From assembly GCA_963811265.1 (NCBI GenBank), contig CAWEQS010000016.1:310001-374000 (forward strand): a DNA stretch of 64,000 nt, read 5' to 3'. Shown here one piece after another: positions 8,919 through 20,211 of the stretch. Below the pieces are notes generated by a model. It did no database searches and was not told where the DNA came from. It saw only the letters and a program-made list of their open reading frames with translations. Position 1 is the stretch's first letter, and every line of letters starts with the position of its first letter. This DNA is from JAOUJD01 sp963811265. GTDB taxonomy: Bacteria; Pseudomonadota; Gammaproteobacteria; Burkholderiales; Burkholderiaceae_F. The position numbers were made by a program, and so were the translations under genes.

Positions 8919-9817
8919 CAGCGCTGCGGCGCCGGCGGCCTGCCGCCACCGCCGCCGCTTGCGCTATTCATGTACCGGAAGAAATCGGCGCTCTTGTCGA
9001 CGACCAGCACGTCGCTGCGCTTGTCGAAGGTCGTCCGATAGGCCTCGAGGCTGCGATAGAACTGCGCGAACTCCGGGTTCTGCCCGAACGCCTGGGCGTA
9101 GATCGCGGATGCCTGCGCGTCGCCCTCGCCCTTGATCTTCTGGGCGTCGCGGTACGCCTCGGCCAGCAGCACCTCGCGCTGGCGGTCCGCGTCGGCGCGG
9201 ATCTTCTCGCTTTCGGCGGCACCGATCGAACGCTGCTCGTTGGCGACGCGCTTGCGCTCCGCCTCCATGCGGCGGTACACCGACTCGCTGATCTCCGGGA
9301 CGAAGTCGACGCGCTTGAGCCGGACGTCGACGATCTCGACGCCCAGGTTCTTGGTGGCTTCCTGCACGGCGACGCGGATTTCCTCCATCGCCTTCTCGCG
9401 CTGGCGCGACGTGATCTCGTTGACCGTGCGGCGGTTCACCGCGTAGTTCAGCGCGTCGCGCACGAGCGTCGAGATGCGCTCCTCGGCGGCGCGCTCGCCG
9501 GCGGGGAAGCTGACGCGGAACGCACGCGGATCGCTGATGCGCCAGCGCACGAACGAGTCGATCAGCAGGTTCTTCTTCTCGGCCGTCTGGACACGGTCGG
9601 CCACCGGCGTGTCGATCGTCAGGATGCGGCGGTCCTGGTACTCGACGTTCTGCACCAGCGGAATCCGGAAGTACAGGCCGGGCTCGGTGATGACGCGGAC
9701 GATCTGGCCCAGCTGGAAGACGATGGCGAACTGGCGCTGGTCCACCACGAAGGTGCTCGCGCGGATGATCACGGCGGCGATGACGGCGCCGACCACGATG
9801 GCAAGGATGCGGTTCAT
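8918..9817 (-). CDS. hflC: HflC, SPFH-domain modulator of FtsH
   Basis: Forms the HflK-HflC membrane cage around the FtsH protease and modulates its access to membrane substrates. The 299 residues have one N-terminal membrane segment (ILAIVVGAVIAAVII), an SPFH/band-7 domain starting VVDQRQFAIVFQLG, and a long charged helix (about 165-235) rich in EAERKRVANEQRS. A Gly/Pro-rich tail follows. It lies 9 bp after hflK. Confidence 0.97.
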   Translation of the reverse strand: MNRILAIVVGAVIAAVIIRASTFVVDQRQFAIVFQLGQIVRVITEPGLYFRIPLVQNVEYQDRRILTIDTPVADRVQTAEKKNLLIDSFVRWRISDPRAFRVSFPAGERAAEERISTLVRDALNYAVNRRTVNEITSRQREKAMEEIRVAVQEATKNLGVEIVDVRLKRVDFVPEISESVYRRMEAERKRVANEQRSIGAAESEKIRADADRQREVLLAEAYRDAQKIKGEGDAQASAIYAQAFGQNPEFAQFYRSLEAYRTTFDKRSDVLVVDKSADFFRYMNSASGGGGGRPPAPQR

Positions 9818-9826
9818 CGGTTCTCC

Positions 9827-11089
9827 TCAGCGCGATTCACGGTCACGGCTGCGCAGCGACGTGTCGCGGCTGCGCGTGGCTTCCGCGGGCGCCGGAGCCT
9901 CCGGGGCCGCCGGTGGCGCGACGCGCGGCGCGGCCGGGTCCTGCATGGCCTGCTGCATCAGCTTGTCGAACGGCAGGTACAGCAGCTGGTTGCCCTGGCG
10001 CAAGTCGACCAGGACGGTCGTGGTGTTGCCGAACACCTGCTGCATCGTCTCGATGTACATGCGGTCGCGCGTGACCGCCGGCGCCTTCTGGTACTCGACC
10101 AGGATCTGGCGGAAGCGCGACGCGTCGCCCTGCGCGGTCTCGACGACGCGCGTGCGGTGGCCCTCGGCTTCCTGCATCAGCCGCGACGCCATGCCGCGCG
10201 CCCGCGGCACGACGTCGTTGGCGTAGGCCTGTCCCTCGTTGATCTGCCGCTCGCGATCCTGTCCGGCCTTCACCGCGTCGTCGAAGGCGGCCTGCACCTG
10301 CTCGGGCGGCTGGGCGTTCTGGATCGCCACGGTCGACACCAGGATGCCGGTGCCGTAGCGGTCGAGCATCTGCTGCATGCGCTCGCGCACCTCGACGGCG
10401 ATCTCCTGGCGCGACTCGTACAGCACCGAGTCCATCGTCTTGCGACCGACGACTTCGCGCATCGCCGACTCCGCCGCCTGGATCACGGCGCTGGTCGGAT
10501 TGCGGCTGTTGAAGAGGTAGTCGGTGGCGCCGTTGTCCTTGATCCGGTACTGGACCTCGAACTGGATGTCGACGATGTTCTCGTCGTCCGACAGCACCAG
10601 CGCCTCCTTCAGGCGCTCGGGACGGCCGCGCGTGCCGACTTCCACCCGTCGCAGCGACAGGATGTCCACGAGTTCGCTGTTCTGGATCGGCCACGGAAGG
10701 CGCCAGCGGAAGCCCGGAGACGTGGTCTCGCTGTACCGGCCGAACGTGGTCACGACGCCAACCTGTCCCTCGGGGACGATGTAGAAGCCGCTGCCCAGCC
10801 AGATCAGCGCGACCACGGCCAGGATCGCCGAGAGGCCGATGCCGGCGCTCTTCCCGTTCGGTCGCATGCTGCCGAAACCGCCGCCCGACGGCCGATTGCC
10901 GCCTCCGCCACCGCCGCCACGACGACCGAACAGGTTGTTCAGCCGACGATTGAAGTCGCGCCAGAGCTCGTCGAGATCGGGCGGCCCGTCGTTGCCGGGA
11001 CGCTGCGGCTTGCGGTCGTTGTCGCGACCGCCGTCATTCGAACTGTTGGAACCGCTACCCCGGCCCCATTGGGGGTCGTTCAGCGACAT
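9827..11089 (-). CDS. hflK: HflK, SPFH-domain modulator of FtsH
   Basis: Partner of HflC in the FtsH-regulating complex. The 420 residues start with a Gly/Arg/Asn-rich cytoplasmic region that includes FGRRGGGGGGG, then a membrane span (GLSAILAVVALIWLGSGFYIV) near residue 85. Next come the SPFH domain (EGQVGVVTTFGRYSET), a helical arm, and a short acidic-basic tail. The start at 11089 leaves 25 bp to the hflX stop. Confidence 0.97.
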   Translation of the reverse strand: MSLNDPQWGRGSGSNSSNDGGRDNDRKPQRPGNDGPPDLDELWRDFNRRLNNLFGRRGGGGGGGNRPSGGGFGSMRPNGKSAGIGLSAILAVVALIWLGSGFYIVPEGQVGVVTTFGRYSETTSPGFRWRLPWPIQNSELVDILSLRRVEVGTRGRPERLKEALVLSDDENIVDIQFEVQYRIKDNGATDYLFNSRNPTSAVIQAAESAMREVVGRKTMDSVLYESRQEIAVEVRERMQQMLDRYGTGILVSTVAIQNAQPPEQVQAAFDDAVKAGQDRERQINEGQAYANDVVPRARGMASRLMQEAEGHRTRVVETAQGDASRFRQILVEYQKAPAVTRDRMYIETMQQVFGNTTTVLVDLRQGNQLLYLPFDKLMQQAMQDPAAPRVAPPAAPEAPAPAEATRSRDTSLRSRDRESR

Positions 11090-11114
11090 CGCGTTTCCTA
11101 ACGAAGGAGAGTGT

Positions 11115-12319
<1,205 letters not shown>

Positions 12320-12323
<4 letters not shown>

Positions 12324-12553
12324 GTTTCGCTCTCCGCAGTGAGGTTGACCGGCCGCGCCGGAACCACGGTCGAGATCGCGTGCTTGTACACCATCTGCGT
12401 GACGGTGTTCCGCAGCAGGACCACGTACTGGTCGAACGACTCGATCTGGCCTTGCAGCTTGATGCCGTTGACCAGGTAGATCGACACCGGGATGTGTTCC
12501 TTGCGCAGCGCGTTCAGAAACGGGTCTTGTAGGAGTTGCCCTTTGTTGCTCAT
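12320..12553 (-). CDS. hfq: RNA chaperone Hfq
   Basis: Sm-like hexameric chaperone that pairs small RNAs with mRNAs. The 77 residues start MSNKGQLLQDPFLNALRKE and carry both Sm motifs (VSIYLVNGIKLQGQIESFD and the distal VYKHAIST). The ATG at 12553 is preceded by GGAGC. An in-frame extension upstream is not conserved in the family and was excluded. The order der-hfq-hflX-hflK-hflC is conserved. Confidence 0.98.
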
Positions 12554-12703
12554 GTTTGCTCCAGCGCTTGGATGACGCTTGTTGTATTCAGGTCGGGAGG
12601 TGGAAACCAGCGGCCGGCCGAACCGGTCCGTCCCATGGGAAGTGGGGACGAAACGACGCGATTCAATGTAAAGCAAAAGGCAGGCGTTCGCCACCCGACG
12701 GAG

Positions 12704-14044
12704 TCAATCCGCGTACGGGTTTCTGCTCGTACGGAACTCGACACGCAGGGGCGTGCCGGTCAGTTCGAACTGTTCGCGAAACTGCGATTCGAGGTAGCGG
12801 CGGTACGAATCCGACACGTGCGCCAGTGAATTGCCGTGGATCACGATGACCGGTGGATTCTGCCCCCCCTGGTGCGCATAGCGCAGCTTGGGGCGCGTGT
12901 TGCCGCTGCGGGCCGGCTGCTGGCGCGCGACGGCCGCGATCAGCGCGCGCGTGAGCTTCGGCGTTGGAAGCTTGGCGAAGGCCGCCTTGTGCGCCTCCAC
13001 CACCGACCGCATCAGTGCGCCGAGGCCGCTCTTCTTCAGCGCCGAGATGTGGTGCACGCGGGCCCAGCGCAGGAAGTGGAGCTTGCGGTCGATCTCGCGC
13101 TTGATCCGGTCGCGCTGGTAATCGTCGAGGCCATCCCACTTGTTGACCGCCACCACGAGCGCGCGACCGCTCTCCAGCACGAAGCCGGCGATGTGCGCGT
13201 CCTGGTCCGCGATCTCCGAAGCCGCGTCGAGCAGCAGGACGACGACGTTGGCGTCCGCGATCGACTGCAGCGTCTTGACGACCGAGAACTTCTCGATCGC
13301 CTCGAACACCTTGCCCTTGCGCCGGATCCCGGCGGTGTCGATCAACGTGAACGGCTGTCCCTGGTAGTCGAACTCGACCTCGATCGAGTCCCGCGTGGTG
13401 CCCGGTTGATCGAACGCGATCAGCCGCTGCTCGCCGAGCAGCGCGTTGATCAACGTCGACTTGCCGACGTTCGGACGGCCGACCACGGCGACCTTGACGC
13501 GCTTCCCGGGCGCTGACGCGTCGGCGTCGCCCTCCGCGTCCGCGCCGGCCTCTTCCATGAAGGGCGCGAGCGCGTGCTCGATCAGGTCGCGCACCCCGTC
13601 CCCGTGGGACGCGGAGATCATCATCGGTTCGCCGAGCCCGAGTTCGTGGAATTCGGCCACGGCCTCCGAGCGCATGCCCTCGGCCTTGTTCACCGCCAGC
13701 ACGAGCGGGCGGCCGGTCACGCGCAGGCGTTCGCCGATGCGGCGATCCTGGGCCGTGAGGCCATCGCGCGCATCGAGCACGAAGACGACGACGTCGCTCT
13801 CCGCGATCGCCTGCTCGGTCTGCGCCGCCATTTCGCGCACGATGCCTTCGGCGTTCACCGGCTCGAAGCCGCCGGTATCGATGACGATGTAATCGCGGGG
13901 ACCCCCGCGGCCTTCGCCGTAATGGCGGTCGCGGGTCAGCCCGGGAAAGTCGGCGACGATCGCCGAACGCGACCGGGTCAGCCGATTGAACAACGTCGAC
14001 TTGCCGACATTGGGACGCCCGACCAGCGTGACGACCGGCTTCAC
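12704..14044 (-). CDS. der: Ribosome-assembly GTPase Der (EngA)
   Basis: Double GTPase needed for 50S assembly. The first G domain has TLVGRPNVGKSTLFN, DTGGFEP and NKAEG; the second, after an acidic linker (about residues 163-178), has AVVGRPNVGKSTLINAL, DTAGIRRKGK and NKWDG. A KH-like domain ends the 446-residue protein. Both P loops are intact. It lies 22 bp after bamB, so it probably shares a transcript with it. Confidence 0.98.
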   Translation of the reverse strand: MKPVVTLVGRPNVGKSTLFNRLTRSRSAIVADFPGLTRDRHYGEGRGGPRDYIVIDTGGFEPVNAEGIVREMAAQTEQAIAESDVVVFVLDARDGLTAQDRRIGERLRVTGRPLVLAVNKAEGMRSEAVAEFHELGLGEPMMISASHGDGVRDLIEHALAPFMEEAGADAEGDADASAPGKRVKVAVVGRPNVGKSTLINALLGEQRLIAFDQPGTTRDSIEVEFDYQGQPFTLIDTAGIRRKGKVFEAIEKFSVVKTLQSIADANVVVLLLDAASEIADQDAHIAGFVLESGRALVVAVNKWDGLDDYQRDRIKREIDRKLHFLRWARVHHISALKKSGLGALMRSVVEAHKAAFAKLPTPKLTRALIAAVARQQPARSGNTRPKLRYAHQGGQNPPVIVIHGNSLAHVSDSYRRYLESQFREQFELTGTPLRVEFRTSRNPYAD

Positions 14045-14066
14045 CGTTTGAGTGGGCGCCCAGGCC

Positions 14067-15254
14067 CTAGTCGATGTTGATCAGGGCGACGACGCCGTCC
14101 TGAGTCTGCACGATGGCGCCGCCGCCGAACGCGCGCGGGGTCGCGCTGATGGCGCTGCCGAGGTTCACCCGCGCGACGAAGGCGCCGTCCTCCGGCGACA
14201 GGAAATGCACGTTGCCCTCGAAGTCGCCGGCGACGACCGCGCGCGGCAGGGCGAGCGGCGCGGACAGGTCGCGCTTCTCCAGGTTCTTCTGCAGCCACGT
14301 GCTGGCGCCGGCCGTGCGCGAAAACCCATGCACTTGCGACTTGGCGTCGACGACGAAGACGCGCTGTGCGTCCCCGCCCGGACCCGTCATCGCCGACAAC
14401 TCGCGCGCCCAGCGCAACGCGCCGTTGGCGGCTTCGAAGCACGCCAGCCGGCCCTGGTACGAGGCGGCGCAGACATCGCCTGCCGCCACCAGCGGCTGCC
14501 CCATCACGTCGGCCAGGCGCTCGACTTCGGTGGCGCCGCGGGGCTCGGACACGATGACGTCCCAGCGCACCGCGCCGTTCGAGCTCGCCAGCGCGACGAG
14601 ACGGCCGCCGGGGAAGCCAGCGACGACGAGGTCGCCGGCGAACGCCAGCTCGCTCGCTCCACGCAGCGTCAGCGGCGTCGTTGCACGCTGGTAGGTCCAG
14701 CGCCGGCGCCCCGTTTCGGCGTCGAAAGCCGTGACGCGGAAATCGCTGCCGCGGACGACCACCAGTCCGCGCCCGACCAGCGGCGGCGACTGCACCTCGC
14801 CGAGGATCTGGGCGCGCCAGAGCGGCTTGCCGTCGGCTCCGAAGGTGATGACTTCGCCGCGAGGCGTGCCGACCGCGACGGTGAATCCATCGCTGCCGAC
14901 GCCGCCGGAGATCTTCGACTTCGCGTCGGCACGCCAGGCGACTTCACCGGCCGGCGACAGACGAACGACCGTGCCATCGGCCGCCGCCGCAAAAATGGCG
15001 TTCTCGAGGACGGCGGGCTGCAGGTAGGCGCCTCGCGCCGGGCCGACCGTCGTCCGCCATGCGACGCTCGTCGCCAGTGTCGGCTTCAACTCCGTCAGGG
15101 GGGTGGCGAGCGAAGCCTTGCTCGGCGTGCCCCCGAGCCACGTGGGCATCCAGGAACAGCCCGCCATCAGGCTCACGGCGGCAGCCAGCGTCAATGTCAC
15201 CAGCCCGCGCGTCGCGCGCGCCGCGTACCGTTCACCCCGACCAGGACGCTTCAT
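14067..15254 (-). CDS. bamB: Outer membrane assembly lipoprotein BamB
   Basis: Beta-propeller subunit of the BAM complex that inserts outer membrane beta-barrels. A signal peptide ends in the lipobox LMAGC near residue 31. PQQ-like propeller repeats follow (RGSDFRVTAFDAETGRRRW and similar). The 395-residue length is normal. It lies between yfgM and der, its usual place in betaproteobacteria. Confidence 0.96.
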   Translation of the reverse strand: MKRPGRGERYAARATRGLVTLTLAAAVSLMAGCSWMPTWLGGTPSKASLATPLTELKPTLATSVAWRTTVGPARGAYLQPAVLENAIFAAAADGTVVRLSPAGEVAWRADAKSKISGGVGSDGFTVAVGTPRGEVITFGADGKPLWRAQILGEVQSPPLVGRGLVVVRGSDFRVTAFDAETGRRRWTYQRATTPLTLRGASELAFAGDLVVAGFPGGRLVALASSNGAVRWDVIVSEPRGATEVERLADVMGQPLVAAGDVCAASYQGRLACFEAANGALRWARELSAMTGPGGDAQRVFVVDAKSQVHGFSRTAGASTWLQKNLEKRDLSAPLALPRAVVAGDFEGNVHFLSPEDGAFVARVNLGSAISATPRAFGGGAIVQTQDGVVALINID

Positions 15255-15264
15255 CCGGCCCTCG

Positions 15265-15903
15265 CTATGAGCCGCTCGACGGCAGCGCGTCCAGCTTCAA
15301 CTGGATCAGCTGGCGCATCGGATGCTGCGCCTCCGCCTTGGCGAGGGCCTCGGCATAGGCCGCGCGCGCCTCATCGACCTTGTTCTGCGCCATCAGCACG
15401 TCGCCGCGCCGGTCCGCCACCGCCACGGCCTGGGCGGCGGGCACGTCACCGCCCAGCACCTTCAGGGCTTCGTCATATTTCTTTTCGTCGAGGAGCACGC
15501 CCGCGAGACGCACCTGGGCGATCGCCTTCAACTCGCCCTGGGACGACTTGTCGATCACCCACTGCAAGAGCTCCCGTGCGCGGTCGGCCTTGCCCGCCTC
15601 GGCCTGCGCCTTCGCCGCCTGCAGGGCGGCCATCGACGCGTACGCGGTGCTGCCGTACTTGCTCGTCAGCATCTCGGCGTAGGCGCCGACCTTGTCGACG
15701 TCACGCGACGCAAGCGCCCGTTCCAGTTGCCCGTACACGCCCGCGGCCTGGGCGGCCTGCTCGCGCTGGTACCACTGCCAGCCGTTGTACGCGGCGAAGG
15801 CGAGCAGCACGACCGTGACAACCGTCAGGATGAAGTTGCCGTACTTGTTCCACCACGCCTTCAGTTCGGCGAGTTGTTCCTGTTCTTCGAGATCGTATGC
15901 CAT
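15265..15903 (-). CDS. yfgM: YfgM-family TPR membrane protein
   Basis: 212-residue protein with a short cytoplasmic N-terminus (MAYDLEEQEQLAELKAWW), one membrane segment (FILTVVTVVLLAFAAYNGW) and a periplasmic TPR-like region. In E. coli YfgM is associated with the SecYEG translocon and periplasmic chaperones. The gene sits between hisS and bamB as in most beta- and gammaproteobacteria, which supports the call. Confidence 0.93.
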   Translation of the reverse strand: MAYDLEEQEQLAELKAWWNKYGNFILTVVTVVLLAFAAYNGWQWYQREQAAQAAGVYGQLERALASRDVDKVGAYAEMLTSKYGSTAYASMAALQAAKAQAEAGKADRARELLQWVIDKSSQGELKAIAQVRLAGVLLDEKKYDEALKVLGGDVPAAQAVAVADRRGDVLMAQNKVDEARAAYAEALAKAEAQHPMRQLIQLKLDALPSSGS

Positions 15904-15940
15904 CGTTTCCTGGCCGCGCGCATCGCACGGCGTCCCTTTC

Positions 15941-17244
15941 CTAAAGCTGTTCCGTGCGCGTCAGCGCATCCACCAGTTCCTCGGCCAGTCGGTCGAGCGG
16001 CACGATACGCTGTTCGCCGCCGCCCGGACCCGCGGCCGTCGAGCGCAGCGCTTTCAGCGCCACCGATCCCTGCGCCAGTTCCGCTTCGCCGACGATGACC
16101 GCGAATTCCGCCCCGCTCGCATCCGCCTTCTTCATCTGCGACTTGAGGCTGCCCTCGCCCGCGTGATACAGCGCGTCGAGTCCTGCATCCCGCAGGCGCT
16201 CGGCCACGACGAAGGCCTGCGCCGCGGTGGCGCCGCCCTGGTGCGCGACGTAGACGTCGGCCACCGCCGAGGGTTCAACGACCTTGGCGTCCTTGAGCAG
16301 CTCGATGACGCGCTCCACGCCGATCGCGAAGCCGCACGATGGCGAAGCGCGGCCGCCCATGCGCTCGACCAGCGGGTCGTAGCGACCGCCGCCGCAGATC
16401 GTGCCCTGCGCCCCGAGCGCGTCGGTGATCCACTCGAACACCGTCAGGTTGTAGTAGTCGAGTCCGCGCACCAGCCGCGGGTTCACCGCGAAGGGCACGC
16501 CCGCCAGCGTCAGCAGGCGCTGCAGGCCTTCGAAGTGGGCCCGGGACGATTCGCCGAGGTACGCGGTGATCCGCGGCGCCTTGGAGACGATGTCGGCCAG
16601 GGCCGGGTTCTTGGTGTCGAGGATGCGCAGCGGGTTCGTGTGCAGCCGGCGCTTCGCGTCCTCGTCGAGCGCGTCGACCTGCGACTCGAAGTAGGCGATC
16701 AGGTCGGCACGGTGCCGCGCGCGTTCGTCGGCCTGTCCGAGGCAGTTGATCTCGAGGCGCACCGGGCCGATGCCGAGGATCTTCCACAGCCGCGCCAGCA
16801 TGACGATGTGCTCGGCATCGATGTCCGGGCCGGCGAAGCCGAGCGCTTCGACATTGACCTGGTGGAACTGCCGGTAGCGTCCACGCTGCGGTCGTTCGTG
16901 GCGAAACACCGGGCCCATCGACCAGACGCGCTTCGGCCCTCGTACGTCAGGTTGTGCTCGACGGCAGCGCGCACCGTGCCGGCGGTGAACTCGGGGCGCA
17001 GCGTCAGGTTCTCGCCGTTGAGCTTGTCCTCGAAGGAGTACATCTCCTTCTCGACGATGTCGGTCACCTCACCGATGCCCCGGACGAAGAGTTCGGTGGG
17101 CTCGAGCATCGGCGTGCGGATCAGCTGGCAGCCGTAGCTGCGCACCCAGTCCGTCACGCGCGCCTCGAACCATTCCCACACGGGCGCGTCGGCGGGCAAC
17201 AGGTCGTTCATGCCGCGCACGGCGGCGAGTTTCTTGCTTGTCAT
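15941..17244 (-). CDS. hisS: Histidyl-tRNA synthetase, frameshifted in this sequence
   Basis: Class II aminoacyl-tRNA synthetase charging tRNA-His. The N-terminal part (from MTSKKLAAVRGMNDLLPADA, motif 1, TLRPEFTAGTVRA) is in one frame. The part from MGPVFRHERPQRGRYRQFHQ (motif 2) to the C-terminus, with LVRGLDYYNLTVFEW and GGGRYDPL, is in another. The slip is at 16935-16939, where GGCCC is found and GGGCCC would restore the family sequence. A one-base deletion in a homopolymer of an essential single-copy gene points to a sequence error. It lies 3 bp after ispG. Confidence 0.95.
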
Positions 17245-17247
17245 CGT

Positions 17248-18543
17248 TCAGTCCGCCGCGGCGGGCGCCGCGCGGCTCGCATAGGTCCGGCGCACGTAGT
17301 CGTCGACGATCGCCTGGAACTCCTCGGCGATGCGCTCACCCTTCAGGGTCACGCTGCGTTCGCCGTCGATGAAGACGGGCGCGACCGGCGCCTCGCCGGA
17401 GCCCGGCAGGCTGATGCCGATGTTGGCGTGCTTGCTCTCGCCCGGCCCGTTCACGACGCAGCCCATCACGGCCACGCTCATGGACTCGACGCCGGGATGC
17501 CGCGAGCGCCAGGCCGGCATCTGATCGCGCAGATAGGTCTGGATCTTGTCTGCGAGTTCCTGGAAGAACGTGCTCGTCGTCCGGCCGCAGCCGGGGCAGG
17601 CCACGACCATCGGCGTGAACGCGCGCAGGCCCAAGGTCTGGAGGATCTCCTGCGCCACCTGGACCTCGCGCGTGCGCGACTCCCCGGGCGCCGGCGTCAG
17701 CGACACGCGGATGGTGTCACCGATGCCTTCCTGCAGCAGGACCGCGAGCGCCGCCGTCGACGCGACGATGCCCTTGCTGCCCATGCCGGCCTCGGTCAGG
17801 CCGAGGTGCAGCGGGTAGTCGCACCGGCGCGCCAGTTCCCGGTACACCGCGATCAGGTCCTGCACGCCGCTCACCTTGGCCGACAGGCAGATGCGGTCGC
17901 CCGGCAGGCCGAGCGCCTCCGCGCGTTGCGCGTTGTCGATCGCCGACCGCACCAGGGCCTCGCGCAGCACGGCGTTCGCCTCCCACGGCGTCGCGCGACC
18001 GGCGTTCTCGTCCATCATCCGCGCGAGCAGTTCCTGGTCGAGCGATCCCCAGTTGACGCCGATGCGCACCGGCTTGCCGTAGCGGCAGGCGACCTCGATC
18101 ATCTGCGCGAAGTTGTCCTCGCGTCGCGCGCCCTTGCCGACGTTGCCCGGGTTGATGCGGTACTTGGACAACGCCTGCGCACACTCCGGAAACTGCGTCA
18201 GCAGCTTGTGGCCGTTGTAGTGGAAGTCCCCCACCAGCGGCACGTCGACGCCCATGCGGTCGAGCTGCTCGCGAATGGCCGCGACTTCCGCCGCCGCCTC
18301 GGGAGAGTTCACGGTGATGCGAACGATCTCCGAGCCGGCCTGCGCGAGTTCCTTCACCTGCACGGCGGTGGCGATCGCGTCGGCCGTGTCCGTGTTGGTC
18401 ATCGACTGCACGACCACCGGGGCTTCGCCGCCCACCGCCACCACCCGGCGGCCCCAGCGCACCGCGACCTGGCGCGAGCGGCGCCGCGGCGCCGGCCGGG
18501 CCGGCGCTGGCACGCAGTCAATGGGCTCGAAGGGCTGGTTCAC
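17248..18543 (-). CDS. ispG: 4-hydroxy-3-methylbut-2-enyl diphosphate synthase (GcpE)
   Basis: Iron-sulfur enzyme of the MEP isoprenoid pathway. The 431-residue protein opens its barrel with VVVQSMTNTDTADAIAT. The [4Fe-4S] ligands are in ACPGCGRTT and MGCVVNGPGE, and GMGSKGIVAS is conserved. The start is GTG (18543) four bases after the rodZ stop; the open frame extends further upstream without conservation. The N-terminal 25 residues are Pro/Arg-rich. Confidence 0.97.
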   Translation of the reverse strand: MNQPFEPIDCVPAPARPAPRRRSRQVAVRWGRRVVAVGGEAPVVVQSMTNTDTADAIATAVQVKELAQAGSEIVRITVNSPEAAAEVAAIREQLDRMGVDVPLVGDFHYNGHKLLTQFPECAQALSKYRINPGNVGKGARREDNFAQMIEVACRYGKPVRIGVNWGSLDQELLARMMDENAGRATPWEANAVLREALVRSAIDNAQRAEALGLPGDRICLSAKVSGVQDLIAVYRELARRCDYPLHLGLTEAGMGSKGIVASTAALAVLLQEGIGDTIRVSLTPAPGESRTREVQVAQEILQTLGLRAFTPMVVACPGCGRTTSTFFQELADKIQTYLRDQMPAWRSRHPGVESMSVAVMGCVVNGPGESKHANIGISLPGSGEAPVAPVFIDGERSVTLKGERIAEEFQAIVDDYVRRTYASRAAPAAAD

Positions 18544-18548
18544 GGCAA

Positions 18549-19400
18549 CTACTTGACGGTGAAGCGCGCGATGTTCGCGCGTGTCACGGGCTCCAGATCG
18601 AACGCCTCGCCCCGGACCTTGACGGTCGCCCGCGACGCGTCGCCGATGACGACGTTGAACGGCGGCTTTCCAGCCGGCTGGATGGCCTCGCCGGCCCCTG
18701 CGGTCTGCGACACCACCACCTTGCCGCTGGCATCCGTCACTTCGACCCACGACGACCCGCTGAAGGACAGCAGCAGGATCGAACCCGCTTCGTTCAACGG
18801 CTGGGATGGCGCGGGCGCCGGCTCGATGGCCGCCGCCGGCTGGCCATCACTGCCCGCGCTCGCGCGGTCCGTGCCGGGCGCCTCGGCGGCCGCCGCCGGC
18901 GCGGCCGGCTTGACCGGTGTGGGGCTGGACGCCGGCGCAGCCGCGGGTGCCGGCCGGGGCTGGCGCGTGGCGTACCAACCCAGCGCGCCGAGCGCGATCA
19001 GCGCCACGAGCGACAGGCCGAGGACCAGCGAGCGCGAGGCCCGCTCGTGCGTCGCGGCCCGCACGGGCGAGTAGTCGCGTGCCCTGGCGATGCCGTCGAC
19101 GACCGAGGCGGAAGCCGGCGCGAGCTTCGAGTTCAGGTCGTCGATGAGCGGAGCGGGATCCAGTCCCAGCGAGCGGGCATAGCTGCGAACGAAACCGCGC
19201 ACGTACGCCGCCTCTGGCAACTGGGCGAAGTTCTCGCTCTCGATCGCGCGCACCTGGTTCACGTGAAGGCGCAGCCGGGCGGCCATGTCGCCGACGCTGA
19301 GCCGCTCCTGCTCGCGCGCAGCCGCCAGCCGCGCGCCGAAGGAAGTGGGCTCGCCGCCGGCCGCCGGTGCAGCGTCGGCGCGGACTTCGTCGTCAGTCAT
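18549..19400 (-). CDS. rodZ: RodZ-like helix-turn-helix membrane protein
   Basis: Cell-shape factor that links MreB to the membrane. A Cro-type HTH (about residues 22-90, FGARLAAAREQERLSVGDMA) is followed by a membrane segment (SLVLGLSLVALIALGALGWY), a Pro/Ala-rich periplasmic linker and a C-terminal DUF4115 domain. The ATG at 19400 overlaps the pilW stop by 8 bases. The frame is open further upstream but not conserved. Confidence 0.92.
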   Translation of the reverse strand: MTDDEVRADAAPAAGGEPTSFGARLAAAREQERLSVGDMAARLRLHVNQVRAIESENFAQLPEAAYVRGFVRSYARSLGLDPAPLIDDLNSKLAPASASVVDGIARARDYSPVRAATHERASRSLVLGLSLVALIALGALGWYATRQPRPAPAAAPASSPTPVKPAAPAAAAEAPGTDRASAGSDGQPAAAIEPAPAPSQPLNEAGSILLLSFSGSSWVEVTDASGKVVVSQTAGAGEAIQPAGKPPFNVVIGDASRATVKVRGEAFDLEPVTRANIARFTVK

Positions 19401-20202
19401 TGAAATCACCCCGTGCGAGCGCCGCCACCTCGGGCGAACGCGGGAACCGCTCCCGCAGCTCGTTGGCCAGCTGGCTCTCGGTGCGCAGATCCCCATTGGC
19501 GCGCGCGATGCGCAATCCGAGCCAGAGCGTCTCGGGCGTCGACTCGACCGAACGGGCCAGCAGGTTGTAGTAGAAGGTGGCGCGGTCGACCTGGCCGGTC
19601 GCCAGATACGTGCGCGCCAGCAGGTACTTCGTCGCCGGGCTCGACGCGTCCAGCTCGAACGATCGACGCAGATAGGCCTCGGCGCCGGCGTAGTCCTTCA
19701 ACTTGAGCAGACAGGAGCCGGCGTTCTGCCCGGCCCGGGCCGGTGTCGTGTACAGCGGGTCGCGCAGCGCGCGGTCGAAGTACGGGATCGATTCACGCTC
19801 GCGTCCGGTCTGGCACAGGAACCAGCCATAGTTGTTGGCGAGGTCGGAACCCGCGGGATCGAGCCTCAGGGCCTTCTGGAAATTCGCCTCGGCCTCCGCA
19901 CGCTCGTTCATGTCCATGTAGATCAGGCCGAGCAGACCGTAGGCGTCGGCGAAGCCGGGATCGATGGTCGCCGCGCGGCGCGCCTCGTCGAGCGCCACCG
20001 CCAGCTGCCCCGTGCGGTAATAGCCCGCGGCCAGATCGGCGCGAGCGCGGGCGCGCGTGCGGGCGTCCGCCGTGTTCGCGGTTGCCACGACCCGTTCCGG
20101 CCCCTTGGCCACCACTTCGCCGCTGCTCGTGGTGACCGTCGTCGTCGTGCACGCCGCCAGCACGCTCGCCAGCAAGGCCCCCGCCAATCGCGCCAGTGTC
20201 AT
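19393..20202 (-). CDS. pilW: Type IV pilus biogenesis/stability lipoprotein PilW (PilF)
   Basis: Outer membrane TPR lipoprotein needed for PilQ secretin multimerisation. Its signal peptide ends in the lipobox VLAAC near residue 18. At least four TPR units follow (YYRTGQLAVALDEARRAATI, AYGLLGLIYMDMNERAEAE, NNYGWFLCQTGR). The 269-residue length fits. It sits between rlmN and rodZ as in other betaproteobacteria. Confidence 0.94.
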   Translation of the reverse strand: MTLARLAGALLASVLAACTTTTVTTSSGEVVAKGPERVVATANTADARTRARARADLAAGYYRTGQLAVALDEARRAATIDPGFADAYGLLGLIYMDMNERAEAEANFQKALRLDPAGSDLANNYGWFLCQTGRERESIPYFDRALRDPLYTTPARAGQNAGSCLLKLKDYAGAEAYLRRSFELDASSPATKYLLARTYLATGQVDRATFYYNLLARSVESTPETLWLGLRIARANGDLRTESQLANELRERFPRSPEVAALARGDFND

Positions 20203-20211
20203 CTGTCCTCC

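Noticed and set aside
12554..12703. A promoter for hfq in the der-hfq gap
   Set aside because: Several partial matches (TTGCTT, GAATAC) but no pair with acceptable spacing; not reported as a site.
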